64,000 nucleotides of DNA from Chrysoperla carnea (GCF_905475395.1 NC_058339.1:87244520-87308519), one strand, 5' to 3'. Positions 26,158 through 39,789 are shown, counted from the stretch's first letter. Numbers and translations: made by a program. The notes: a model not told the origin generated them from the letters alone.

Positions 26158-27780
26158 CTATAATCAAAAAGGAAACGAAAAACATTAAAAATTTATCACG
26201 GAAAAAGGAAACACATTTTAAAGTTTTTAAAATAAAATTGGACCCTCTAGAAAGGTGAGGCCATATTTCATTTTTATCACTATAATACACACTTATGGAA
26301 TTTTAAAATAAAGGTTTGTCACTTGATGACTCTCCTTATAAAAGCTTCCGTTACAAATAATAGATTATTCTATTTTTATTCATATTATTATTACGAGGTT
26401 TTTCATTGTATGAAAAATATTCACCCTACGAATAATTAGTGCTTTATAAGTTTTACACAATAAAAAAACATGATAAATTATACTTTTTGTATGTTACAAG
26501 TTTTTCCCATTAAACTTTTTAAAATTGTAGTAAAAAGTTTTCATAATTTATTATTTCAAATGTTTTTCGTCTGGTTTATTGCGAAAGTGAAACATCCCCA
26601 ATTTTTTAGGTATTTAACATGAATCAAGAAATAATACTTCCATTTTTTTTATTCGATGTACGGATAATTAGCTATTAATTAAAACAGGCAGTCAATCAGA
26701 AGCGCGCTATAGTGACAAATGGGAAGGGGGGGGGGGTAAAGGGGAATAGTAAGAAATAGCGAGATTGGATGTAACTGCATCGGATCAAAAATGGAAGAGG
26801 ACTGTTTTAGAATTTTACTTTCTACCTGATGCGGGCGTATACTACTCTTGGGACACCCCCTGTATAAAACAATGTTAATTTTAATTTTTAATTTTTTTTC
26901 TTTTAAAAATGGTTAAAAAACCAGAGATTATGCTTCGAAAACCGTAGACCGAAGCGGACATTCTGTGTTCAAAATTGGAGAGTTAACAGTCCTAGTCGTA
27001 AATGATGATATCAAGAACAATTTCGCAATTTTTGAAAATTTTGATTCAAAGACTAGTAATTTAAATATTAAATTTTATTTGTACTTTATAGAACTTTCTA
27101 AGAAAGTGCCTATTTCGTAGATCTGATCAGCAGGAAGGATCCGTTAATCATTTTGATACTTTAGAAATACAGGGCTGATGTTTTTGAGGCGCAATTTCAA
27201 CATTGAAAAATTTTTGATTAAACGTACCAATGCAATATTTATCATGGTAAAAGTATTATATAAAATTTTTACTTTGTAAGGCTTGGAATGTGCATTTGTT
27301 TTTATTTACTTCCCATGGGATAGTACACCCCCTATTCAGTTACGCCTACGCTTGCATTTTTAATTTGATAAATCGCATAACAAAATAATATTTTACTAAA
27401 ACTAGGTGTGATTACAAAACATATTTTAATAAAATAAAATCTTATATGAACGCCATTAGACCTCTGTATTTAGGTTAGAAATTTAGTTTATATTTTCTAC
27501 TTTTACTCAAACAGCTCAATTTTTCTCGTTAAGTCTGTTGTTTTTGGGCTACAGCAAATAATTTCTTTTTCGAAAATATACCTATGCAAAACCACATTTT
27601 CATCATTACTGGTAGTACAAAATAAACACAGGTTGCGTCTTTCAACGGAGACTTTGGAGCAAACCCTGCCAATTATCATTTCAAACATTGTACCAGATAT
27701 TGATTTTTTATGTAAAAAAATGAAATCAAAGCCCTCTCATTAATATGCTTTTGCGGGCTATTGCTTTAATAATTTTAAGT
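26158..27780. other. Start of the inferred long 5' intron of the TRIM-NHL gene
   Basis: AT-rich DNA with homopolymer tracts, including a run of G near 26,727. No frame with coding character. Confidence 0.45.
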
Positions 27781-27784
27781 TAAC

Positions 27785-28200
27785 TTTTTGGTTATTTTTA
27801 ACTTCCCAGAGGAAGTTAATGTAATGGAGCCGATTTTGAAAATCTCCAGTTTTACATATTTTCGCGGTTGCAAGGCCACAATATCCGAAACAAACCTTTT
27901 CAATGTTGCGTTTGTGTATGTGTGTGTGTTCGTATGTGCGTATGTTCGTTCGGATTCTTTCGATAAAATTATCTCGCGAACCAGTAATGACATTAACACG
28001 TGACTGGGCTTATTCGACGCGTAATCGCGTATTTTACGGAAACGCATTTTTATTGCAAATATCGAGTGATTCGAGTGAATTATTGATGTCCCGTCCGGCA
28101 ATGCGTTTCCACCAAAGTTTAACTTTTTCGACTCAAATGTCATGGGAATCATCGTGCAAAATTGAAGAGTCTAATTCAAAAAGTTGAGCCGCAGAGTCTT
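27785..28200 (+). repeat. Dispersed repeat family G, copy with GT-rich core
   Basis: Begins with the palindrome AACTTCCCAGAGGAAGTT, then a GT-rich core with repeated TATGT/TGTG near 27,912-27,950. Related sequence in the opposite orientation lies at about 35,400-35,850 (AC-rich core, ending ACTGGGAAGTTAAAAAG), with a fragment near 1,050. The open frames seen here on both strands are by-products of the repeat. Confidence 0.55.
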
Positions 28201-31200
28201 CATCAAAAGTTTTTACTTTGGCGAGAAAGAGATTTACTCATGGTTTTGAAAATTTTTCTCAACTTTTCTCCAGGATTTTCTTTTTTTTTTCCAATTAAAA
28301 TCTGTTTCGCAGAATCAGCCTCAGTTTCATAAATGAGTGTATTTATACGGTAGGTACTATATAGTTAAGTCTAATTTATGAGAAAAGTTTCTTAATGGGA
28401 GGGGTTTTAACCCCGAAAACCCTTCCCATGCGCACGGACATGGAGGGTAGTCTTGGATTTTTTCCCGAATATTAGAGACATTCCATAATACGTGTGAATG
28501 TAGAGGTAAAAAAATAATTTCTATTAAAATTAAATACACAATAAACGATTATTATCTATTCTATAGAGAACAAGATCAGATTCATTAGATCCGTTAAAAA
28601 TGAATGAATAGAACCACTAACATATATGTAATGTATGATTATTGTTTTGCTAAATAACAAAATGTTTATTTGTTTGTATATTTAATTTAATACGATATTT
28701 ATTCAAACATAATAATAAATAAAATCATATACCATTTATAACAGATATTTATTTTTTTTAAATCTAACAACAGATATATCTCAACAACTTAGGGAGTGTC
28801 CTCGTCCTATTTATATCAAAAATATTAAATAACTAACTTTAAATAATGAATTAGTATTTTTAACATAATATAATCAAAGCGATACTTTAAAATAATATTT
28901 ATTATATTTACTCATACAAAAAATACTTTTTAAATAAAATGTGTAATATTTATTATATTAATATTTATTAACCATTTCATAAAATAAATGGATTAGATAA
29001 TATTTTAAATGTAAACAGAAAATTTGCATATTATATGCGTAATTTCAATAAGTTTTTTTATTTCAATTAGAGTCAAGATCATTATATTTGTATACGCGAA
29101 ACTTTTTAAAGAAACGAAAATATTATTAATAAAATTATTAGAAATCAGTTTGTCTTTGTTATTAAATGTGTTGCAAGAAAATATTAAGAAATAGATACAT
29201 ATTTAATATAATCGATGAATTGACATTTGATTGATAGGATAATGGAATAAATAGTAAACTCGTTTTGAATAGTCAAGTACAAACCTTTGTTGGTTGACAT
29301 TTTATTTTATTGAAAAACTGCGTTTGTTGATTAGAAAAAGCTCTGGATGAGGTTGAGTGTGCAAAATATGAGTACCGCATTTTGTCAATTGATTCTTGAT
29401 CAGAAAAGCTTGTAGATTAATATTGTGAATCTTGCCAGAAACCCCATTGGTCTAATTTTTGTATACCCCCCCCCTCCAAAGAAAGAGTTTAATGAAATTC
29501 TTTTGAATCAAGTAAAAGTTACTCTTGATTCTATAGGTTATTTAACGTCAAAAATGCTCTTTGTGATTTTTTCGTAAACTTCTTCGTTTTCGAGATATTA
29601 ACAGTTTAATGTTTAGAAAACCCCAAAATATTTGGCTATTTTAAAAGCGAAAAAAACAGGCATAAAATTAGATTTTTGAGTTTATCAAAATTCTAAAATA
29701 TTGTTTGAACATTCTTTAATAAAGATCTGAAGACTAATACATGGTTACTTCATTCTAGAGGCTCATTTTTCAATTCTTAAGAAGATGTTTAATTCCCATT
29801 ATTAACAATGAGTAAGACAGAGGGTTAATTTCGAGCCACTAATGGCTTGTATAAAAATTGAACAATACTAGAGAAGCTTTTATTAAAGTAACTTCAGAGT
29901 AATACATAAAAACAAATGGCTTATATCAAAATATTTGTATTTTAATGAATCTTCTTTGATAAAATAATGATATTTTTTATCAATGAAAGTTGAGAAAGAT
30001 CTTTATTATAAAATTTATTATAAAAGTGATTCACATAAACTAAATTTATACTTTACATCTAATATTAAAAATGTTTAATAACAAAATTATTAAAAACAAG
30101 CTGACATTTCAAATTTAATATTATGATGTATTTTTAAAATGAATAAATATATTGACATAATCATGTATAAAACATTTTTATTATTGATAAAAATAAAAAA
30201 TGGTATTCAATTACTTTTTAACAATATTATTACAAAATCTTTTTGCAAGTATAAGCTGAAATAAATATCATATATACTGTATTTTATTAATACAATAAAT
30301 GACCTTATATATCAGATATATAATTGTCTTGAATATTCTTTGACCTCTGTTCGATATAATAATAATAATAAACAAGCCACTGTATTAAAAATTTTTTCAT
30401 ATTTCGAAAAATGGATCGTGATTCTAATCTGGACGCCACTAACATAACTTGGTTGTATAACTTGGACAATATAAGACGAAAAGTACCAATAAAATTTTTC
30501 GATATCTGATATAATTTTCAAAATATCGAAAATTGAAAATTTTGTTTAATAACTTAACTTTCGATATCTCGAAAACCAAGGGAGATATCAAAAAATTTTA
30601 TTATTATTTTTCGTCTACATTAATGAAGTTATAACAAAATCCGTCATCAAAGTTGAAAATAAGGTACAAAAAATTTCAACCACATGTCTTAACTTGCTTG
30701 GCGCTCGTACTACCTTAAATTAAAACAAAAATCTGTATTGAAATCGATAATAATCCTTTTGGGATTTTAGCTACTCTAAGCAGAAACACAGGCAAATAAA
30801 AGTTTCAAGTTAATAATTCTCTCGATTTTTGTTGGGAGATAAAAAAGCAATTGTAAGTTCTCAAGAATTATTATAAATTTAGGATCTTTGGATTAAAACA
30901 TGAGTATCGTCGAGTTTTCAATGACTTTTCTATCTTGTAAAATTATAAAAATAAAGTATAAAACTTGATTAGATGCAAAAGTATTCAATTTCAGTTCCGT
31001 TAAAGATCTTGTGTGTATAATGTATATATGTTTGCTCGTATGTTTGCTCGTATGTTAGTAATTTGATATAAAATTTTTCTTTGAATATTTGATTGTTTGA
31101 GTTGTATGATTTTTTATTTTAATGAATGTTGTGTTTATTTATTATATAAAAACTTTACCGAGAGTTTCAAAAGTCAATTACTACCTTTTTTCATTTCCGA

Positions 31201-31211
31201 AAAGTGTTTAA
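28201..31211. other. AT-rich non-coding DNA
   Basis: No supportable gene, RNA or long repeat. A C-run occurs near 29,466 and a TTTGCTCGTATG doublet near 31,030. Confidence 0.45.
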
Positions 31212-31312
31212 GGAAGGTCCCTCGGCAATAATAGAAAAAATAAATTAGTAGATAAGGATCCGAATTTTTAGTATGTTATAGTTCACGAAATATATTATTC
31301 TATAAAACAAAA
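31212..31312 (+). repeat. About 100-bp duplicated segment, copy 1
   Basis: Starts AAGGTCCCTCGGCAATAATAG and shares a long diverged stretch with 33,370-33,462 on the same strand (TAATAGAAAA, AAATTAGTAGA, TTTTTAGTATGTT and so on). Class unknown. Copy 1 sits 20 bases from the perfect palindrome. Confidence 0.7.
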
Positions 31313-31332
31313 ATTTGGGTATCTTACCGTTT

Positions 31333-31444
31333 AATTAAGAGAGTTTTTATTAATTAAAAATACACTAAATAACATAACTCATAACCTGTTATGAGGATGG
31401 TATGTTATTTAGTGTATTTTTAATTAATAAAAACTCTCTTAATT
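31333..31444. repeat. Perfect 44-bp inverted repeat with nested hairpin
   Basis: Arms 31,333-31,376 and 31,401-31,444 are exact reverse complements over all 44 positions. The 24-base centre itself contains CTCATAAC / GTTATGAG (31,378-31,385 and 31,388-31,395), so nearly the whole 112 bases can fold into one hairpin. It has no ORF. This could be a young foldback/MITE copy or a structured RNA. Confidence 0.95.
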
Positions 31445-33369
31445 GAAGTCAATTTTGAGATACACGGAATTCAAACAATATTTGAGTAATTTGCATATGT
31501 CAAGTAGTTAATTTTAAAACAAATTTTATAATTTTAACATTGACGATGATGAATGTCCATACTTAACTTAATTAAGCATATTTTTATTTATTTTAAAAAT
31601 TTGTATTACATAATCTTTGAATGAAATTAATCATCACGTAATTAATTTATGGTAATTAATTTTAATAATATGTTTATTAATTGGTTTAAATTAATAAATC
31701 AGAATAATTTTTAGGTAAAGGTCTATTGTATATATGATAATATGTAAATTATAAAAAGGAGGTTACTTTTTGTGAATAAAGGCGCCATTAAAACTCTAAG
31801 ATCAATGATTTTCATCAAAATAAAAAATATATATAATTCGCATGATTTAAAAATTCAACAATAATCGTCGATCCTAATTCGGATCTTAGACTAAAACGTG
31901 GGCAAATCCTTTTCAAACGAATGACATTTACATTATTTGAAAATTTGCATCTGAGAGTGTTGATGTAAACATTTTTTAATTTGGCCATAACTTTTACATT
32001 TTACGACGATTCGCATTTGGGGGTCCAATTTCCACGGAGGTCAATAAAGGTCTGACAGTTGTAGACAGTTATTATACATTTTAAAGAAATTATCTGTATC
32101 TATTATTTTGTATAGGTACAATAATTGCTTAAATATTATTATATTAAATTATAAAAATTTCACACGTATTTCTTTGAAAATAGATATCTGTTCGTCTCAT
32201 CATCTGAATAATTTTCCCATCACGTAATTCCGGTCACATATAAAAAAAAAGACCATCGTATAACTAAATAATGTATTTTATTACTATTTATTTATTATAT
32301 TCTTAAGTCTATAAATGAAAAAATAAATATGTAATATCTACTTACATAAATACAGGGGATCACTAATCGGTTATGAGTATGCAAGAAGAAGCGGTCTCAA
32401 GTAAATCACCAATGGTGACGAAAAGAATAAACTTCCTGATTATACCCAATTTTCTTGTATAGTTTGTCAAACTTATCTCTGATTCTTTTAAAAATTAATA
32501 CAAATCAAAGCCACACACGACATGGAAAGCATATTAATCAAATTAAATTTTTGAAAATGTTTCTAACTTTGAAAGGGATATACTTACACCTAAATATTCC
32601 AGAGTGTTCCTAGATCTTTAAATATTAATTATACCATTAAACATGCGATGTATTTTAACCCGAACAACGGCAAATTTAGCCGCTAGTCCAAAATAAACAA
32701 AAAAATGGAGACGAAACATTTTTTATTGATTTCCATTTGACGAAGAATTTTATTTTTTGGTTGAATATTTTCGATTGCTCTAATATTTTCTTTACGAAAC
32801 CTTATATTATGGATACATCTTTGGTTTTTTGTCGAAAACCTTCAACAATATCCATTTGTTCCAAACCGTTCCATTAGGTATTTTTGTCGTAACGCAACGC
32901 TGATTTTTTTTTTCACAGTGATACTCAAAGCCGACTAATATTTGCTCTATAAGGTAAACTATACAATATTTTGTATGAATCATTAAAGATTTGTTAAAGT
33001 ATATTTTTTTTTTTTTTTAAATATAAAATATAATAATTATTATTAACAATTTAAATTTTTGTGTTTTGTTGATCTTATTCCCATATTTTGTATCGTTTTA
33101 TAAAATTAATATATAATTGTAAATATATATTTCAAGTGAAATAATGAATTCTGAGAATAATAATTATTTATCAGTTTTATCAACAATATACAAATTAAAT
33201 TTATAATTATTATTAATGTTTTTTTTTGGTATTAATATTAATAATTATTAATCTTTTGTTTAAAAATTTATTTTAATTAATATTCATGTAATGATTATTT
33301 TTATTTTGTAAATTAACATAAACGGAAAAGAATTTACCTAAAATATGAAATGAAAGATTGCAATAATTA
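31445..33369. other. AT-rich non-coding DNA
   Basis: No gene recognised. The stretches at 31,780-32,060 and 32,380-32,900 have lower AT content but no coding frame. Confidence 0.45.
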
Positions 33370-33462
33370 AGGAGGGTCCCTCACCAGTAATAGAAAAATA
33401 AATTAGTAGAAAATGATCCAAATTTTTAGTATGTTGTAGTTAACGATATATAAAACAAAAAG
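33370..33462 (+). repeat. About 100-bp duplicated segment, copy 2
   Basis: Diverged partner of 31,212-31,312. The palindrome that follows copy 1 is absent here. Confidence 0.65.
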
Positions 33463-33737
33463 TGTGAAAAGACGAACCATGATGTACCTCGAATCAATGT
33501 GTTATAACCACGCATCCATGATTCTCGTAGCAAAAATTATAAAATTGTTGATAAAGACACGGAATGCTAAAGAAATCAAACCGTATGCGTATATAACTAA
33601 TATGATTGTTGCATTCATATAATATCTTTTTACTACCATATTAATAACAGATGTGTGACAATGCATCATTTATGGATACATAAATTATATATCTAATTAA
33701 TTTATACAATATACTTGTGCTACTGTTAACATCAATA

Positions 33738-34839
33738 TATGGCTCAAAATCACCAAGGTGGTACACTCACTGTCAAAAAAGTGCCACAGTTAAAACATTA
33801 TTCTAAGCGTACTCATCATATGTTATGTTATAATAGTAACACTTAGAATGTTTTAAAACGAGCATTTTTTGTGACATTGAGTATATATTCGTGTCGGAGT
33901 GAATTAAATCATTTAAATTATAAATATTAATTAAAATAATACACCATAGATTATTAAAATCAATTAATTTAAGCGGCACTTCAAAGTGTTTTTTTCTTAA
34001 TTTATTGATTAAATATATTTTTTCACAAATTAACTCCGAAAAATCATTCCGGGAACGTGTCCGCAAATCGAATCCGCCGACAATAACAGTTAAAATACAT
34101 ATTAGCAGGTACTTTGTTACTTAGTTAATAGTATAATAAATTGATATTTATAAGTTTCTTAGTTGATACAATATTTTTTTTTTCGAAAATTCGACTTAAA
34201 GTATGGCGGACAGTTTGTGCGTCATTCCAGGAACGCATACATTTTTTTCCAGTAAAATGCAAAAGATAGCGCTAGTGGGTAATTATTTAAAGGAATTAAG
34301 TGCTAATGAACGCCTAACGTGTTTGTTATTAAAAAGTCCAAATTCTAAGAAGTAAGCATAATTTTAAATCAAATTTTTGCATCGTACATTTTCACAGCGT
34401 CATTCCGGAAACGCAAATAATTCTAAGAAAAAAAAATGACTTCTAATACAATATTTAATAAAGGTTATTATGACCTTTTACTATTTTAACCTAAAAAATA
34501 CCGTTTTTGAGAGTATTGTTTACTTTTTACTTATTTTTGTGTAAAAACGTCATTCCGGGACATGATCAATATTTATGACTGAGTTTAATAAATATTTCAA
34601 GGATTACTTACGAATTTATTTTTTTAAATCACAGGATACCAAACATATTGTCATTCCGGGATCGCTTTGGATTTCCGGGAACGTCAATTAAATGGCAAAA
34701 ATCATTAACTTTGTATATAATTTAATTTATGTAATTATTCATTTTCAGATCTGTCGGCTTAGATATCAGATAAAAATAAAAGAAATTTAAAAACATTTGA
34801 AACTCGGAATTTACTACCTTGGTGATTTTGCGCCACATA
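33738..34839. mobile_element. 1.1-kb non-autonomous TIR element with internal motif repeats
   Basis: The left end, 33,738-33,763, and the right end, 34,812-34,839, are inverted copies sharing CAAAATCACCAAGGT with few mismatches. Inside, a CATTCCGGGAACG-like motif recurs at 34,045, 34,223, 34,401, 34,551, 34,652 and 34,672, always in the same orientation. An 87-codon minus-strand frame (33,803-34,066) has no transposase features. Read as a deletion derivative or MITE-like relative of a DNA transposon; no clear target-site duplication is visible. Confidence 0.65.
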
Positions 34840-35329
34840 CACTTACTTTAATTCTTACTTCCACCACGCGTTCTTTAACTACAACTGAAACTCTTTTAAA
34901 TAATAAATAAAAGATTATTATTATTATTAATATTTTATATTTTATTTAATTTACAAAGGGCATCTCATCAACATTTAACAATAGAAAGGGTTAAATAAAT
35001 ATATATTATGAGATTTTAAACATTTACATTAAGTGTATTCAATGTGGCTGGAAGCCATATATTATTACAATCATTTCCTGATTAAAATTTTAATCGAATC
35101 ATTTGGAATGGAAGATCTTATTATTATATGTTAAGATATTTTTTTTAGAAAGGATTTACTATGGGTCGTTAGTTATAAGCTGTTGTGCTAATAAAAGATT
35201 TGTAGATAATTAATCAAATTTAGAAAGTCATTTTTCATTTTCATCCATCAAAATCTAGAACAAGGGTGAATAGTAGCGTAAAACTAATATCAACAAGTAA
35301 AAATAAACCATTTAATGAGTTAATTGTGG

Positions 35330-35860
35330 ATATACCCTGTATAGTCAGAATTGAATATCAGTGTTTCCGAATCATTCAAATCGGATAAAATTTGAGTGAA
35401 TTATGAAAAAAATTGATTTTTTTAACTTTATGACGTCATAAAAAAAATCCAAAAAATTGTTTTTTTGCTCCATCACATCCAAATTATATCCAATTTCCAC
35501 ATAGAATGGAATTAAACTAATTTTGGGCCATACTTTTCCAATTTGTAGTCAAATTTAACCTATCTCTAAAATTTTTGAAGATAGTAGGGACCTGATACCG
35601 ATATTTCGCACAAAGGTGAATGTTGGCTAAACAAGCCTTCGATCGACACCTCAACGAAGTCGATATTATTTTTGTTCGCGCTATATCGACTACGAAAAAA
35701 CTGACTACGTGTGTACACACACACACACAAATACTTCTTCTCAAAATTGGTGTTAATTCCTTGTCCTCATGAAACGTAAAGATATGTTGAAAATTTCGAT
35801 TTCGAAAATCGAACCGATTACAAATAACTTCCTTTACTGGGAAGTTAAAAAGAAAATTTT
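35330..35860 (-). repeat. Dispersed repeat family G, inverted copy
   Basis: Shares GGGCCATACTTTTC and neighbouring phrases with the 316-bp tandem unit at 52.2-53.4 kb. Its right part (AC microsatellite at 35,711-35,730, then TTCCTTTACTGGGAAGTT) matches the family at 27.8 kb in the other orientation. It may therefore be a fuller element from which the tandem array derives. Confidence 0.55.
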
Positions 35861-35884
35861 GTTAAAATTTTTTTGAATGTATAT

Positions 35885-36180
35885 ACAAGCATATATATTC
35901 ACTCCGTGCGTGAGTTTCGTTTCCATGGTAACGATACACTACTTTAATTATAGAATTGTATGGATGCATATATAATTGTATGGATTGCATTTATGACTTA
36001 TATTGAAAATTTAATATTATTGTCTCACAAATTTAAATAAATAATAATGATAATTTACATTTGAAAAATAATATTTGTGTTATAATTCGTGTTTTACAAT
36101 AATTTTAATTTGACATTTCTATAACATTAACATGTAAAGAACTGCAAATTAGTAATAACAGCCCCTTTTAACGCCAAAAT
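35885..36180 (+). repeat. Dispersed repeat family E, copy 1
   Basis: About 300 bases with CTCCGTGCGTGAGTTT, CCATGGTAACG, ATAGAATTGTATGGATGCAT and TTTGACATTTCTATAAC landmarks. A clear inverted copy is at 58,225-58,565 and a direct copy at 56,755-57,115. Confidence 0.8.
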
Positions 36181-36799
36181 TTTTCACTGGAAGCGCTGGC
36201 ATAGATTTTATTGTCCCTACCATGACTACGCACACAACGAATATTACTTACGTCTAAAATAGCTTTATACAGATATTTATCTATCATCAACACTGCCTAT
36301 GCATAGTTTAAGATCCTTTCTTGTAATCATATGTCATTCTTCGTTTATTTTGAAAAATATTTTTATTAAATATTGTGGTCGGTTGTTCTTTACAACACAC
36401 TTCATTACTAGCAATATGGTAGATATGTCTTAGAATGTTACACCTGCCAGGAAATATCATTGAGTCTTTTCAAAAATGTATAAAAATGTTATTATTTTTA
36501 AAATTCAATGTTTAATTAAAATTAATTGCAAGAATTATTTGAAATTTAAAAATAGACGAATTCTTTACGAAAGTGGCAGTCGAGTATCAAAAAGATATTT
36601 TTTGAAAGATGATTATTCCTTTCCGTAATAGGTCTTAAATTGGTTTTAATTTAACAAAAAGACATTATAAATGAAATTATTTATTATTGAAATAAAATTA
36701 ATTAATTCTAATTTTCAGATACTCGTTAAGGTGTTTCTATACAAAAACGAAAATGTTACCAAAAAACTGGAATTTTGTATGCTAATTAATGAGTATTTA

Positions 36800-37320
36800 A
36801 TACGCCCTCTGTATAAATTTCTAGTCGATTCTCTGTACGGTTTACGAGAAATTAACTATTAAAAACAGCCCTTTTTATCATTTTCATAAAAATTTTTATT
36901 AATATTCCTCAAGTTTCAAACTTTAAAATCAATCAAAATTAAGAAATGTGCATAAAAATAAAATACTTTTATTGGTAAAATCACAGACTTTGATAGTTAA
37001 TTTCTCCTAAACTCTACTGAAAATCGATATGAATTTTTCACGAAAGCCGTATTTTCAATTAATTTCAAATTTTTTGGATCATTTTCATTTTTTTGGTATC
37101 GAAATATCTCGAAAATTTATAAAATCGAAAAATATTTTGTATGTGTTTATTTAATTCCAGAAATCGACTTGAAAAATCTTTTTTTTTTTAAATGAATTTA
37201 GCAAAACTTAGTTTCTAAGATTAATTTGATTCAAAAAATACAATAATCAAATAACTTTTATGATTGGGCAAATTTCCGAGATATCGCTTAAAATATAATT
37301 CATATTTCAAGCTACATCAC
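36800..37320 (+). repeat. Dispersed repeat family H, copy 1
   Basis: Shares AATTATTAAAAACAGCCCC-like, AAATGTGCATAAAA, GACTTTGATAGTTAATTTCTC and GATATGAATTTTT phrases, in the same order, with 50,612-51,080. Open frames here are repeat-derived. Confidence 0.65.
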
Positions 37321-37797
37321 AGAAACTACTTGTACAATCGTGCAATCGTGAAATGAACCCAATTTTTGTATTTAAAATTTTGGAGAAGGCTAATAAAATA
37401 TTGGCTAAAGATAAAATATGCAAACACTCCAAGAGCCAAAAAGATATCTCTTTGATAAATAAGAAAATATGGAAATTTATGAAGTAGACATATCCTGTAA
37501 TAAAATATAGTCATCAAAGAGACGTCAACTGTAAGAAATTTTATGGTTATGTTTGTTTGTACAATTTCAACAATTGTTTAAAATAAAATCAAGATATCTT
37601 GTCGTAACCTTTATGTCATCTTTTTAAACAATGCTCTCATCATAGAAATAAAATACGGTATGTATTTTTCAAAACTGTATATTAGCTCTAAAAGTAGTTA
37701 TGGAATAAAGCATAAAATATGCAATAAAAGCAATGAGCAAACAGAAACCCAACAATATTGACTGAATTATTGGGAAAATCAGTAAACGTCAAACAAT

Positions 37798-38005
37798 CTT
37801 AGGCAAGCTTAAATTAGACAATTCAGTTTTTATACATTTCAACAGTATACAGTACTGTTGTAAGTTACCTTGGTTTCTTAACATTCATCTATTTATTCAG
37901 CCTTAAGCAAGTTTAAATTAGACAGTTCAGTTTTTATACATTTGAACAGTATACACTACTGTTGTAAGTTACTTTGGTTTCTTAACATTCATCTATTTAT
38001 TCAAC
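37798..38005 (+). repeat. 104-bp tandem duplication
   Basis: Two adjacent units begin at 37,798 and 37,902 with CTTA-GCAAG and differ at only a handful of positions. A recent local duplication. Confidence 0.9.
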
Positions 38006-38570
38006 GAATGCTGAAACTCAGTTTAAGTCAGTTATCGCTGTTTATATTTAAAAGCATCAATTATTGCATGGCAAAATGATTTTTTCAACAGGAAATGATC
38101 GTTGATTCTTACACCTTTTTCTAAAACTAAGACTTAAGTCAGGTGTATGTATCTTCCCCTATTTTCTATACACAGTTTGAAAGAATACCACCTGTCTACC
38201 ATGTCAAACGCAAAGAGTAACTAACTGCTACTTCCTTTTGCGGTTAGATAAAATATTTGAAAAAAAATAATGATATTCAACTATGCAAACAATAAGACTA
38301 TAAAAAATGATTGCATAAATATATTTTTTGAGAAGACAATGGGAATATTAAAAAAAAATTTTCTCTTAAGAAATCATACGCGTACATATTCAATACGATT
38401 CGATTCGATAATACTTAGTTTTTTAGGCTAAAAATAGAATAATAATAACCTTTTGATATAAAAAATGTTGCAAATAATAAATTATAATTTTATATACAGG
38501 ATGACACGGGGATTTGGGAAATATTTTCGTTTTTTATAGAACATTTACACATTATAAGTTAAGTACGTAA

Positions 38571-39105
38571 TTATACCATGTATATATGAAATATACATAG
38601 TATATTAAGTTTAGTCCCAAGTTTGTAACGCTTAACAATATTGATGCTACGAAAAAAATTTTGGTATAGGTGTTCATAGAATCATCTAATTAGTCCATTT
38701 CCAGTTGTCCGTCCGTCCGTCCGTCTGTGGACACGATAACTCAAAAACGAAAAAAGATATCAAGCTGAAATTTTTACAGCGTACTCAGGACGTAAAAAGT
38801 GAGATCGAGTTCGTAAATGAGCAACATAGGTCAATTGGGTCTTGGGTCCGTAGGACTCATCTTGTAAACCGTTAGAGATAGAACAAAAGTTTAAATGTAA
38901 AAAATGTTCCTTATCAAAATATAAACAACTTTTGCTTGAAACATTTTTTTGTAAACATCATTGTTTACCTGTGAGGGCGCCAATTAGGCGTAAATTGTAT
39001 AGTATGTATTACATAAATTGTATATGTATTTGCAATGTGATAGAGTAATCAACACTATTTATGGATGGTATTTCAACAATTAACTCAGTCAATTTGTTTT
39101 CACTT
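38571..39105 (-). repeat. Dispersed repeat family A, copy 2 (inverted)
   Basis: Reverse-orientation copy of the element at 3,565. It includes a GTCC microsatellite near 38,708-38,724 and the terminal TCAACAATTAACTCAGTCAA. Confidence 0.85.
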
Positions 39106-39789
39106 GTTAGTTTAGTTTTTGCTGAAGAAAATAACTTTGCACCAAAAACCAGATATATGTAAATAAACAAATTAGGAATATTTGAGCCAAAATAGTATAT
39201 AATCGACCGTTTAGTTTATGAAAAAACAATGGATGTTGCTAAATTTATTCTGTGTGCTTTAAATATGAGATGCTGATATCACAGTATAGACAGACGGACA
39301 ATATGTGGAAGAATTCGTTGTAGATTGGTAGATTTACTTCAGTAAAATACTAACATTTAGAGAACTATTTTTTTTGTTGAAGATATTGCGTTCTCTCTTA
39401 TGTTATTAGATGTGGTGCATTATGAGTTTATGACACAGCATAATCGCAATGTAAAACAGTTTCAAAGAAGAAAAAGACCCCATCATTCCCAAAGTTCAAT
39501 ATTCTTTTTATTAAGTTTAAGAGGAAAAAATATCTAGGATTATAGAAGACAAATATTTTAAATCTACGTAATTGTGTTAAGTGTAAAATAAATTATGAAA
39601 TGTGTTTCATTGTTTATTAAACATGATATTATCTACTTTCTTTCTGTGACACTCTGTAGAAATTTATTCATGTTTTGTATTAATTTTTTACATACTTCTG
39701 CAAAAATTTCGCTATACTGCATGATATTTAACTATTTTTCGGAAAATTTTATATTTTACAATTTTGATGTATTTTGTATCAAAGTTTAC
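39106..39789. other. AT-rich spacer
   Basis: No gene or clear repeat. The 65-codon frame at 39,595-39,792 runs into the next repeat and lacks any domain. Confidence 0.4.

Noticed and set aside
27775-28187. Overlapping frames of 94-125 codons on both strands
   Set aside because: They fall in a GT-microsatellite-bearing dispersed repeat; the sequence is repetitive, not coding.
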